A DNA stretch of 64,000 nt. Source: Cucumis sativus (Eukaryota; Streptophyta; Magnoliopsida; Cucurbitales; Cucurbitaceae). The notes beneath the pieces were generated by a model. It searched no databases and was not told the DNA's origin. It was given only the letters and a program-made list of their open reading frames with translations. Shown one piece after another: positions 49,882 to 61,900 of this stretch. A program made the translations under genes and the position numbers. Location: contig NC_026658.2 of the NCBI RefSeq assembly GCF_000004075.3, positions 13,442,075-13,506,074 on the forward strand, written 5' to 3'. How positions within the stretch are numbered: position 1 is the stretch's first letter; the number at the start of each line of letters is the position of its first letter.

Positions 49882-51070
49882 ACATCCCTTTTTTTCGTTA
49901 AAAATAATAATAATAATTAGCCAACATTTACCACAAATAATTTTTTTATATAATTATAAAAACTAATGTAATCATAATGATATTTAAATGTAATACACTT
50001 GAAGAATTGCTTTTGAACACATTCATTTCGAATTTGAATATATCACAATTAGGGAATGCTTGAAAGAAATAGCAATTTACTATCTTTAGATTACTATCTA
50101 ATTACCATTTATTACAATTAAAAATTTTAAATTTGCATTATGAAAAAGAAAAATATGTTATGAGTAGTTTTTTTAATTTTTTTTTTTTTTTTGTTATCTA
50201 AAGCATTTTCCCATAACTATACCACAATAAAACCGACAAATAAAGTAATTAGTTTAATTAGTTTAATGGATGAGAAAAAAAAGCTTAAAAATTTAATTCA
50301 ACCTTCATAATTTAGAAGAGGACTTTTTCCAAAAGTCTATAATGGCCATTAATTAAAATTTATTGTCATAAAGCTAATAATTAAAAGACATAATTAGGGG
50401 GAAAAAAATCTAATGTATAGTATAGTGTATAGAAGTAGATATAGATTTATAGATTTAGGTTATAGATACTATAATTAAATGTAGTAATTCAGTGTATATT
50501 TTATATAAATAAAATAATTATTTTTCTCATATTCTAACATTGTAGGTTATTTAAATTACACACATATATAATTGAAGAGTAACTAAATTCTAAAATAAAC
50601 AATAATTTAAAATTAATAAAAAAAATTCAAAATCCACTAGCTGACTCATCACTAATTTTCTACTACTTTGTCCATATTTTCATAGTTGTTTTTTAAATAT
50701 TAAAGAATTTGAATTTTCATGTGAATGAGATTTAACATAATCAGCCAATTAGTATTAGAAATAAAAGAGAGTTGTGATCTAAGGGTCGGTCCCAAAATAT
50801 CATATGATCTAAGGGTCGGTTTCAAAAAAATCAAATCATAAACATTTTGATGGTCGCTAACATATTATAAACGAGCTAGTTCCATTACTTTATCACTAGA
50901 ACCCTTATTACACATGCAATTTTTAATAAAGTCAACAATGAAGTTATTAAGGTATAATTAATTAGGATTAATTACTTCTTCAAGTCTCAATCCCTTCCAG
51001 ACTTAACCACATTCTATGAAATCGTGAAGAATCTCTCTACAGAGTGGTTTGAGAGTCTCTTTCTAATTTG
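49882..51070. other. UGT-B 3' flank, duplicated after UGT-C
   Basis: Blocks at 50.41-50.80 kb (GTATAGAAGTAGATATAGATTT, TTTATATAAATAAAA, TCAAAATCCACTAGC, TTTGTCCATATTTTCATAGTT, CAATTAGTATTAG..AATAAA) reappear in the same order at 57.41-57.86 kb. A small direct repeat, TGATCTAAGGGTCGGT, occurs at about 50,776 and 50,807. No gene. Confidence 0.75.
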
Positions 51071-51079
51071 TATAACTTG

Positions 51080-51290
51080 TAAATTACAAAAACGAGTCAC
51101 AATCCATTTACTTCACTTTTACTATATTCATCTCTACTACAATGTCAATTACTATCATATCGCTCTATATTTTCTAACTTTATTGGCTATCTATAATCAC
51201 CACTTTGGATATTACCTACAGATCAACTCTAACCATCACTACCAACTTCGATTGTGCCTACTTCAAATGACCAACTTCGACTACCGTTAT
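51080..51290. repeat. Orphan copy of the UGT-B upstream region
   Basis: AAATTACAAAAACGAG..CCATTTACTTCAC..TTTACTATATTCATCTCTACT..AATGTCAATTACTATCA matches 48,125-48,230 upstream of UGT-B. No glucosyltransferase reading frame follows it, so it looks like the upstream end of another duplication unit whose gene was lost. Confidence 0.65.
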
Positions 51291-51299
51291 TTTCGTTTT

Positions 51300-53300
51300 C
51301 ATTTTAAAACAATTTTAAGTAAAAATAATATGTAACTTATGGTGAGGATAAGAAAAAAAATGTGTTATCGGAACGTATTAAAAAAGTGTATTTTTTGTAT
51401 TTTTAAATTAATGAAATTTCTTTCAACAGTTTTTAAAAAATTTCAATTGATGTTTACATTAATTTTTCAATTTACTTTTACGTTGGTTACGTCGCAGGAT
51501 AGATTTGTAACGATCAACCATTAATCAAAATTTCATTATTTGAGTGTGCGATTTTATGTTAGTAATTTTTTGGTTTTTATATTAATGTCATTCCCTATGG
51601 ATATTTACCGTTGTAATCCATTTGTTTTGTATTAGTTGAAAGCCGTAAATTTTAGTAATCACTTATAATTGGAAAATAATTAAATATAAAGTAGAATGTC
51701 TAATACAATAATTTAACAAATTTCATTCAATGAAACAAAAATCAATGTTTTTCACAACTTGAACGTCGCCGATTTCTAGTTGGTTGTCATTGAGGACTTT
51801 GCAGTCTTTGTTGCTCTAGTCCTTCCTGATTCTCTTGTTGTTGTTGCTCATCTGATTGCTCGAGTACTGCTGCAGGCACTTCATAGTATAAATATTCATT
51901 ATGCTATCCACAACCGTGCTCGTGTCCATACATGTATGTAGATGATGGATTGGTCTCTAAATCATAGTATATAATTAGTTTAATTGTTGTTTTTTAAACT
52001 TATCATATACACCCATATTTAAATATTCATATAATATAAGAGAATGATAATGATTTAAAATGATTCTTTAGAAACTTATCTTCATTGACTAAATTAAATA
52101 AAAAAATTTCAATAATTCACTAATTAATAATTCTTTGAAAACCAAATCTTCAATAGTTTTATTTTTTATTTTTATCATTGAATATTATTATAATTATCTT
52201 ATAATAACAATTTCAAAAAACATTTATAGAAAATATTGTAGTTTGAAAAATATTTAGGAAAATAATGTTGTTTTTCTCTCTCTCCTCGGCTAAAATAATA
52301 TAAAAATATTCCAACAACACACGATTAATCAGTCACACGTGAGCGTGTAATTCTTCTTCTAAACGATCATAATATTCGGTCATGTAGGAAATGATACACG
52401 ATCGTATAGATAGTATCAACACCGACTACACACGCTCGCAAGGGTGAATTTATTAAGGGGCTAGAGGATACGTGCTCCCCTCACATTATCGATTTTTGGA
52501 TTTTAATATTAATTTGAAGTGTTAGATTATAAAATATATATTAAATTTAGCTCCAATTTGCCTAAATTGTTGTAGTGGTTGTGTCCCATGTACAACTCTT
52601 TGGTTGTGAGTTCAAATCTCATTTACTATTTTTACGAAATAGTTTTTCTTTCAAATATCAATAATTTTTTTTCTCAAATATCAAATTTCTTCGTAAACTA
52701 TTACAAAATAGATTTTATTTAAAACATCGATACATTTCTTTTTTCAAATATCAATAATTTTCACTCTAAATATCAAATTTCTTCTTCAAATTTAATGATT
52801 TCCTAAAAAGAATATCAAATTTCTTCCTAAATTTCAACGATTTTCTAAAAGAAAGATAATTTGATTTCCCGAAAGAAAGATAATTTGATTTTCTAAAAGG
52901 AAGATAATTTGTTAAAAAGAGAAAAAAAACTCATCAAATATATAACTTTAACTTATTTCCTAGCCCTCATTTGTTATCTAACAAAATAATTTTAAAAAAT
53001 GCAACAAAATCGATAATCCAAACTTCCACTCCTCAACAATATTCCATAAAAAATGTATTATTCTTTCTCTTTTTCTTTTCTTTTTTTTTTTTTGCAAATT
53101 TTAAATTCACATATTTACATTACAAAAAAAAACTCATGTGAAAATTGCGGTCTTTCTTTATTGCTACAAATGTAGCTAATGTTATTGGAGCATCAGTAAA
53201 ACGTCGAAACATTTTTTAAACATTTTTTAGTGTGTTTATTATATAGTGTTTGGTACCCCTATGTAAAATTTCTGAATTTGCCATTGCACACTCTTGTAAT
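51300..53300. other. AT-rich intergenic sequence between UGT-B and UGT-C
   Basis: No gene. 52.33-52.44 kb has a few ACGATC motifs like the array at 53.3 kb. 52.63-52.92 kb shows short tandem AT-rich repeats (TCAAATTTCTTC and GAAAGATAATTTGATTT). Confidence 0.5.
52565..52640 (+). repeat. tRNA-derived SINE-like head
   Basis: TAGTGGTTGTG (about 52,573) resembles an A box, and GAGTTCAAATCTC (52,608-52,620) a B box, with spacing of about 35 bp. This looks like a tRNA-related SINE head and not an intact tRNA; no cloverleaf acceptor stem is evident. Confidence 0.45.
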
Positions 53301-53309
53301 GCTTCTAAA

Positions 53310-53600
53310 TAACCATGATACACGATCGTGTAGTTCATGATGCATGATGGTTTTGAAAAAGCCTGAGTAAACGATCGTGTAAATGATAGTACATGATCGT
53401 GTGTAGTTTATAATAAACGATCATGGTAGTTCATGATACACGATCAAGTAGTTCATGAAAAACGATAGTTTTTGGAAAAGTCGTAGTAAACAATCGTGTA
53501 GATCATTATACATGAACCTGCAGTTCATAATACACGATCGTGTAGTTTATGATAAACGATGGTTTTGAAAAGTCACGTGGTAAACAGATAATGTAGTTCA
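53310..53600. repeat. Tandem array of ACACGATCGTGTAGTTCATGAT-like units
   Basis: About ten degenerate units carry the palindrome ACACGATCGTGT or variants (AACGATCGTGT, ACGATCATG), separated by GTAGTTCATGATA and GGTTTTGAAAAGTC. Related scattered motifs lie at 27.3-27.43 and 52.33-52.44 kb, suggesting subterminal repeats of a transposon family. Confidence 0.7.
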
Positions 53601-54002
53601 TCTCAATCCACCACACATTAAAAAAAAATACAAGATTGATGATTGATTGAAAATGGAGATAATAATAGCAGAAGGATAATGAAAAAGAATAATAATTGTA
53701 GAACAATTATCATGATTTAAAAATATATATAAAAGAGAAGTTAGAAGAACTTTGCCGGTGACCGCTGCTGTGACGAAGATAAAAAGGAAGAATGGAGAAA
53801 TCGGAACCACGCAAAAGTCAAAAGCTACAAAGACAAACCTAGAATATTTAAAAAAATGGTCGGTTTCATGGGTTTTTTATTTTGTTATACAAGGTCGTAA
53901 ATATCTTGAAATTTCATTACATTTGTGTAAATTACCCTCTTTTTTCTCATTTCATTTAAGTTTTATTTTTCTTTTCTATTTTTGTTATAGGTAAATTTTA
54001 AT

Positions 54003-54600
54003 TCAAATATCAGAATGAACTAACTCAAATGGAGCAATTGCTCGTTTATCGACTTGAGAACTCGAACTAAGACGATGAAATTTAGCAAATTGACACGAAT
54101 CACAAATTAAAGAGGACAAAAACCTAAATTCTGGATAAAGTTTCTTCAACACAAACAAATATGGATGACCTAAACGACAATGAACTTCAAAAGGAGAGGG
54201 AACGACAGGACACGCCATAGCTTGTGATACTTTATGATCAAAGAGATAGAGGTCTTCTGACTCATATCCTCTACTAATAATCTTCTTCGTCACATGATCC
54301 TGAAACAAACAATACCAAAAAAGAACATGACAACACAATTTAGGTCAAAAGTAAGTTGACTAGTAGAAATTCAATTAAAGGATAAGTTAGACAAACGTAA
54401 CATAGAAGAGAGAGAAAATGATAAGGTACGGTGAATAGTGCCAAAGCCAAAAACAAAAGATGTGGAGCCATCGACCAATGTAACATATGGAAAAGGGGCA
54501 GGGGACATCGATCTAGAAAATATGTGAGAATTACCTGTCAGATGAGTTATGGTACCAGAGTCTAGGACCCATTTGGTAGATGAAAAAATTTACTATCATT
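54003..54600 (-). pseudogene. Ty1/copia gag-pol fragment (protease and GAG-pre-integrase)
   Basis: Minus strand: STKWVLDSGTITHLTGNS near 54.57-54.52 kb gives the copia protease DSG motif, followed by YVTLVDGSTSFVFGFGTI. After a break come KKIISRGYESEDLYLFD and HCRLGHPYLFVLKKLYPEF with SLICDSCQFAKFHR, the H-x-C zinc-binding GAG-pre-integrase segment, ending FELVHSDI at the start of integrase. The element is truncated on both sides. Confidence 0.85.
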
Positions 54601-55364
54601 CATGTTTTTTTTTTTTAAATGAAAAATTGGTTCAATTTTATTGTTGTTTAAACTTATTTAAAAAGTATTTTTTATTTTCAATTTAGGAGATCGGTTCCTA
54701 AATCATATCTTGCCCAAAGTTTGACGACAATGGACCTGCCTCTAACCTAATATCTTGCTCAAAAGGCTTGCGATTGATCGACTCTTGAATATCCGATTTC
54801 AAATGCCGACATCATCATGATTGGACTAACGTAACTCGAGATATCAATTTAACTTAATCAACCCCAACGACAATCCCATAAAATATCGAAATGTTTGAAA
54901 ATTCTTAAATGTTTCTTTTTTTTTTCTCTCTAAATAACAATAATAAAGTATGTTAAATATTTCAACATTTATAACTCAAAATTGTCTGTAATTTTATATA
55001 CATATAAAAAGAGCAATAGAATAAAATTTAAATCAATAAAAAGTTTTATAAAATCACATAAAATAAACTTTAAATTACATGGAACCAATAAAAAATATAA
55101 GATGGCATAAATCACAAAAATAACATATAAACAAAATCCATAAATCACACCAAATAAAACTAAATTATAGGAAACCAATACAAAAATATAAATACACCTA
55201 AATATAATAAATCAACAACAACAATAATAATAAAATTAATTTTGCATTTATCCATATTTGTTCCTTTATTCTCTAAAATATTTTAAAATATATAATGATT
55301 ACTTATTTATTTTATATGATTTTGCAATTTTGCAATTTGCAATTTGCATGGGTTTGTAATCTAC
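54601..55364. other. AT-rich sequence upstream of UGT-C
   Basis: No gene. It separates the copia fragment from the duplicated UGT-C unit, which begins at about 55.36 kb. Confidence 0.5.
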
Positions 55365-55370
55365 CCATAC

Positions 55371-55453
55371 CACGTGCTACACGTGGTAACAGATACGATA
55401 CTCCTCCCCAGTCCCCAGTCCCCGTTCCCCATTCCCTACTCCCTCTATAAATA
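55371..55453 (+). promoter_or_regulatory. UGT-C promoter: two perfect G-boxes and a TATA box
   Basis: CACGTG occurs at 55,371-55,376 and 55,380-55,385 in CCACGTGCTACACGTGG, a near palindrome. TATAAATA lies at 55,446-55,453, 43 bp before the ATG at 55,496. G-boxes are bound by bHLH factors (for example MYC2 and PIF types) and bZIP factors, so light or jasmonate control is possible, but this is inference. Confidence 0.7.
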
Positions 55454-55495
55454 ATACAAAGCTTTGTTAACCCAGTCTCTCAGCCCATTGTTTGC

Positions 55496-56852
55496 ATGGC
55501 CATGGATACCCACCAAGCTTCAACTCCAACCACCACTACCATTTTGATGTTTCCATGGCTTGGCTATGGCCATCTCTCTCCTTACTTGGAGCTCGCCAAA
55601 GCTCTCTCTACAAGGAAAAACTTCCTCATCTATTTCTGCTCAACTCCTGTTAATCTCGACTCCATTAAACCAAAGCTAATTCCTTCTCCTTCCATTCAAC
55701 TTGTGGAGCTTCATCTCCCTTCTTCTCCTGACCTTCCTCCCCATCTTCACACAACCAACGCCCTCCCTCCTCACCTTACGCCCGTCCTTTACCAAGCCTT
55801 CGCTGCCGCCGCCCCTCTTTTGAGACAATTTTAAAAACACTTTCTCCACATCTCCTCATTTATGACTGTTTCCAGCCTTGGGCTCCTCGCTTAGCTTCCT
55901 CCCTTAACATACCCGCCATCCATTTCAACACCTCCAGCGCTGCCATCATTTCCTTTAGCTTTCACGCAACTCATCGCCCCGGTTCTAAATTCCCATTCTC
56001 AGATTTTGTACTTCACAATCATTGGAAATCCAAGGTCGACTCTAACCCTTCAGAACAGATCCGTATAGTCACAGAATCTTTTTTCGAATGCCTTAATAAA
56101 TCTCGCGATGTAATTCTTATTAATAGCTTCAAAGAGGTGGAGGGAGAACACATGGATTATATCTTCCTTTTATCAAAAAAGAAAGTAATCCCAGTTGGGC
56201 CATTGGTGTACGAACCAAGTGAGAATGATGAAGAAGATGAAGATTATTCAAGAATTAAGAATTGGCTGGACAAAAAGGAAGCTCTGTCAACGGTTCTAGC
56301 GTCAATGGGAAGCGAAAGCTACGCATCGGAGGAAGAAAAGGAAGAAATAGTACAAGGGTTAGTAGAAAGTGAGGCGAATTTCATATGGGTTGAACGGATT
56401 AATAAAAAAGGAGATGAAGAACAACAAATCAGGAGAAGGGAATTGCTGGAGAAGAGTGGAGAAAGAGCAATGGTAGTGGAAGGATGGGCTCCGCAGGGGA
56501 AGATACAGAAGCATGGAAGCATTGGGGATTTGTAAGCCATTGTGGATGGAACTCTGTTTTGGAAAGTATTGTGTCTGGGGTTCCCATAATTGGAGTTCCG
56601 GTGTTCGGAGATCAACCGATTAACGCCGGAGTAGTGGAAGAAGCAGGGATCGGAGTAGAGGCTAAACGAGATCCTGACGGAAAAATTCAAAGAAAAGAAA
56701 TTGCAAGACTGATCAAAGAAGTAGTGATTGAGAAAAGCAGAGAAGAATTAAGGATGAAAGTAAGAGAGATGAGTGAGGTTGTGAAGAGAAAAGGCGATGA
56801 GAAGATTGAGGAGTTGCTAACTCAAATCTCTCGCTTCTTTAACATTTCATAA
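55496..56852 (+). pseudogene. UGT-C: UGT94-type glucosyltransferase with two frameshifts
   Basis: Close paralogue of UGT-B (start MAMDTHQASTPTTTTILMFP, end ISRFFNIS). The N-terminus is intact through GYGHLSPYLELAKAL. A one-base loss near 55,812-55,821 (GCCCCTCTTTTGAG against GCCCCACTCTTTGAG in UGT-B) leads to a stop at 55,834. The correct frame resumes through LLIYDCFQPWAP and the middle of the protein up to [10 protein letters not shown], and a second one-base loss in a G-run (GGGG at 56,524-56,527 against GGGGG in UGT-B) brings a stop at 56,535 inside the PSPG box. HCGWNS, GDQ and the C-terminus then read in the next frame to 56,852. No other damage is visible, so it is either a very young pseudogene or an intact gene with homopolymer errors. 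Confidence 0.85.
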
Positions 56853-57870
56853 ACATCCCGTTTATATATTATAATCATCCAAATTTTAGCGCAAATAGTT
56901 TTCTTCAGGAATTTTTAATATGAGTAGATTTTACACAATATTTCCGACTTATACCAAATTGTTTTGTTAAGAATTTAAGTGATAGAATCTAAAATTAAAA
57001 TGTCCATAATTTTTTATAAAAAAATACTTTTACTTCATCATTATGAAAATTAAGGTATATTTATCCATGAATTAATCGTAAGGATATTTTTAAAAATAGC
57101 AAAAATTATAATATTTATAAGATATAGCAAAATTTTAGATTTTATCCACGATAGAAGCAAATCAATATCTATCAATGTTTATTATTGATAGATTCTGAAA
57201 ATTTTGCTATATGATAAAAATATTTTGTGTTATTTTTGACGAATCTCCTAATCATAATATATTTAAGAATTGCTTCTGAACAAATTTTATTCCAAATTTG
57301 AATGTCACACAAATCTAATTGTATCAATAAAAGTAAATATAAATACATGCAACGAATTTAAGACGGTTATCTACATGAAACATTTAGAACATAACAACAT
57401 ACTAAAAGATTTTATGTATAATATAGTTGTATAGAAGATTATAGATAGATATAGATTTAGGTTATAGGTATTACAATTAAAGGTAGTAATTCATAGTATA
57501 TTTTATATAAATAAAAGAAATATTTTTTAAAATAGTAAAATAAATTAAAATATTTACAAGTCATAGAAAATTTCACGGTTCATAATCTTCTATCACTACA
57601 GCATATCGTAATTTGCAAAATCTACTATTTTTAAAAATTCTCCTTAATAAAATAATTTTTTTTTCATGTTCTATTATGTTATTTAAAACGGCTTTAAAAA
57701 GTAATTTTAAATAAATAAAAATTTCAAAATCCACTAGCATTACTTTTCTACACTTTGTCCATGTTTTCATAGTTCTTAAATATTAAGGAATTTCATATGA
57801 ATGGCATTGGAATAATTAGCTAATTAGTATTAGGAATAAAGAGTATTATGATCTCCATGATAGTTCAAGC
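56853..57870. other. UGT-C 3' flank with two dispersed AT-rich repeats
   Basis: It holds the duplicated flank described for UGT-B and two copies of the ATAGCAAAATTTT / TCTATCA repeat family (about 57,090-57,245 and 57,530-57,650). No gene. Confidence 0.65.
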
Positions 57871-58930
57871 TATATGTTTTGTTTATCACTATGTATTCAT
57901 CTTAGGGTTTAATAATTTTAAAAAAAAATTCACACACCTTCAATTCTTTGTCGTGAATTTAGGTTGTTATTCGCTTCGAAAAATCGTTGGTAGATTGTAT
58001 GTCACCGTTTTTCTTGAAGATCCAACTAGATCTTTTAAGTAAGAATTCTTGACTCCATGTGAAATTGGTTTTTGTCAAAAAAAAAAAAAAAAAAGTTAGG
58101 AGACATGGACAACGTTAGTGTTATTGAAATACTAGAAAAAAAATAAAAATTTGTATATTATTCAAGAATGATAGGATTGATAGGTTATAAAATCACGTGA
58201 TAGAGATCGAAGGATTTGATGTGGTAGGACCTTGAGTTAAAATGCTTACCATAAAAGAAAGAAATAAGAAAGACGAAAATAGGCTTCCTCTATATTTTTT
58301 CCAGCCTTTTCCCTCTTTTCTTCTCCCAGTCTCGAGCTCCACTCCCATGGCTGCCTTCTCCTTCTTCACCATTAATTTGACAGAGAATGCCACATCTTTG
58401 AATTACTAAGTGTTTATCAAAACAAAATACCTTAAATATAAAGAAAATAGCAAATAAACATCCTTGATCCTTGTACTCAAGAAAAAGCTTCAAGATGTAT
58501 AGTTTTTGAACGAGCATATCCTACCCCTTTATCAGTTCATTTCAACAAAATTGGTACACACCACGCATGTTCATAAATAATATTTCTGGATTTCGCAAAT
58601 TCAGTTAAGATATCATATGCATAAAATCTTCTCATACTACATAGGCTCCGAGCAATATATCCAGCAACTATTTCAGCTAAAGAACTTTCAGATAAGATAT
58701 AAATAAATATTTCATCAATTAAATTTATACGCACCTTAAAGAGTTAAACTTTACAAAGTGGTAAGATGTAAAAGTCTATCCAACCACCACTTAACAGCAG
58801 AACATCCACGATAACAGAAGATAGTAGTACATTATACACAATTGAATTAGGAGATGAATGATAGACGTGAAATTTAAAGTAAAATCTCCGTACCGTTCAA
58901 GCATGCAATCTTCTGGTTATGGTGCTTCCT
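57870..58930. other. Intergenic sequence and oligoribonuclease 3' flank
   Basis: No gene seen. An A-run of about 19 lies at 58,078-58,095 after GGTTTTTGTC and may be a retroposon tail. Confidence 0.45.
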
Positions 58931-58936
58931 CTTGCA

Positions 58937-61900
58937 TCACTTTTTTGAATTCTTAAATATATTTTCCTTGTAATATTTGAGTTCCATTATGCTTTCTCTG
59001 ATATCATCCATAGCCCTGTGTTTATTCTCTTTTGGCGGGGCTTTCTTCCGATCTGGAAAGGAAATGGGTTGTTAATGTATGGACAAGTAAACGAATAACC
59101 AAATGTTCTAAGCTGAGTCTATGTTTGGTTTATAAAGTAAATCGTACATACTGATAGTCAACAAAAAGACTAAACATATCATAGGCACCTGCGAGATTTC
59201 CATTAGAGGCCAAGAACCATTATTATTGTTATGAATCAAGTAAATGTTTGATGCAGGAGAATAGTGCTAATAAAACTTAAAAGTCTCCTCAATATCTTTC
59301 AGAGATGATATTGAGCTGGCTATGAACTCACAATCCCCCCATGAGGCAACAAGTATTATTATTATTAGGTAAAAGAAACAATTTCATGGACGGTATAAAA
59401 TTAAAAGAGGGAGAACCCCTGTAGATGAGTTACAAAAGAAGTTGTAGTGGTGAATAAAGAACATATTAACTATCGCATAACAAAATGAACAGAGGGGGAT
59501 TTCTTTATCTTGAAAATGTCTTCTATTATATTTATTTCGGGTTATAACTTCCAGCAAAGGGCCAAAGGCTCTTATAAAATTTTCCCAAATCATCTTCTCT
59601 CCTTTTTGAAGAGGTGCCACCAGGGTATAGGGTATATGACAGGAGAAGATTAGGATCTTCCAAGAGGATTGCTTGCCAATTAAACCTAGTGAGAACGTAG
59701 TTTCAAAAAGATCTAGCAAAAGAACAATAGACCAAATGTTGACCTTGAGATTCAGATTGTTTTGCACATACAACACCATTGAGGAGACAAAACCAAATGG
59801 GGAAATCTTCTTTGAAGCTTTTCATGAGAATTAATGGTTATGTGTGATAACTCCCATAAGAACAATTCAAAGTTTCCATATTCCTCTGTCAGGATTAAGG
59901 GATAAGAGAGGAGACTGTGGACAAGCAATGTATAAGAACTCCACATTATTCAATATCAGAATCTCTTTGGTTTCTTCTCAATCTCTTTGAACAAGAATAG
60001 TTGTACAGGTTTCCAATAACATACCAATAGTTGCAAGAAAATAATACACGTCTACCTTTGTTATTTTTAATAAGAAACAGAAAAATCAAAATAACATGGC
60101 CGTCATTTTTCTCAAAAGTGAAAACACTCCAGTTGTCAAGATCTTTACCTCTTGGATACCAGCGATCGCAAAGAGTCTTTATACTACTGACATCGACGAG
60201 CACATGCGAAAAAAGTCCAGCCAAATCTGGCATGTATTTCTGAAGGGAATAAACAGGCCGTTAGAACAAAAAACACTGCAAAGCAGTATTTATGAAAGCA
60301 TGATAGAAGATGAATAAGAGATCTTTGAACAAAGAAGAGTACGTGCAACTACCTAAGAAATTGGTGAATTATAGAAGCAATAAGATTACCACGTCAAAAG
60401 AATATATTACATGCTAAATCAGCAAAATTTCCAAGTTTTGTTAGAAGAGTGAACGTGGGAAGGGTCGTATGAAAGAAGAAGAAAGAAATAATAGAAAGGA
60501 AAAGTGGTTCAGCCTCAGATAGTGAAATGAAAACTCAAGAGTCCAAGACTTTGATTTGGGTGGTAGTCAAGAAGGAGAGTATCATCTCACAACCAATATG
60601 CAATGATAAACTAGCATTATAACCGTAAGGAGAAGGAATGAGGTATTTTAATAAACTGGTTTTGGCAGTTCCTGAAACAATCTAGCAAACCAAGCGTGAT
60701 ACTAAATTACAACTGGTAGTTTTGAAATGGAAAGGTGGTAAGTTTACCAGAGAAAGGAAATCAAGTAGGCAGGCAGAATCCTGGATGGACTATTGTTTAA
60801 ATTTAAGGGGAAATTGAGAATTCACTACAGTTTAACTGGAAGTTGGTTGAACATCCTCTAGGCATGAAACTTAGGTGGAGTTTAACACTTCAACAAAGAC
60901 TCAGAAGGCTGACACTATGGAAGATCGCTGATTCATAGAATATTTTGGCTGGAAGAAATCTAGACTTGGGATAAGTGGGTGGGACAAATCACTTCTGTTT
61001 GCAGGGCAATATACAGTTAAATTAGGGAACAGAGTAAAAGGGGATGGAAGCTTTGAAATCTGGAATCTTTTCAATTGCACCATCATTTTAAGAATTCTTG
61101 GGACCAACCTTTTCTTGAAGGATGTCTATCAGGGATGCTATTTAGAATATAAGTTGCACCAAGAGAAGAAATTCCTGTCAATCATCGTGTCATCTTTGCT
61201 TGGTGGGAGTGAACATAAACAGATTTCTAGATGTCAAACTTGGTTCTAAATCCCATTCCCAGCTGCTATTTGCTCGGCTAGAAAGCAACAGAATTTCAAG
61301 GTTCTTTTTTATTGCCTCTCTGTGCAACCATGGGCCTTTCTCTTATCCTCATCGAAGTCTATTACGTGATGAGAGTTCTGATACAAAAAATACTAAGCAA
61401 GTGTTTGTGGGTATAAACTAAAAAAGGACCAAAACTTCATGACGCAATGCACAAAAAGCTTTAGTTTAAGAATATACTTAGAAAGAAACAAGAGCTTATG
61501 TAAAAAGAAATTCAGCAGAGGTTCTAGGTCTAGCTATATTTTATTCCCCTAGTTGATATGCATTTCCCGCATCCTTTTGTAACTGCCCGAGAGGAGGATA
61601 TTGAATAGAAAAAGAAAAAGGGAGAAGAAGGTATGATGGCATATCCCAACGAAAATTTTTGGTTACATTATATGAACATGAATAATGAAACACCAACAGA
61701 TCCCAAAGGTATTGAAACATAAAAGATAACTAAACTACAAAATAAACCAAGTGTTTAAGGTACTTGGACCCTTCCTCTTTTGAGATTTGTCTCAAGCCCT
61801 AAATCACTTACCAAAATAATGCATGCTCTACCTTTCTCACTCATTATTATTTATAACCTAATACCATAACTACCACCTTAACTAATAACTAAAATATACC

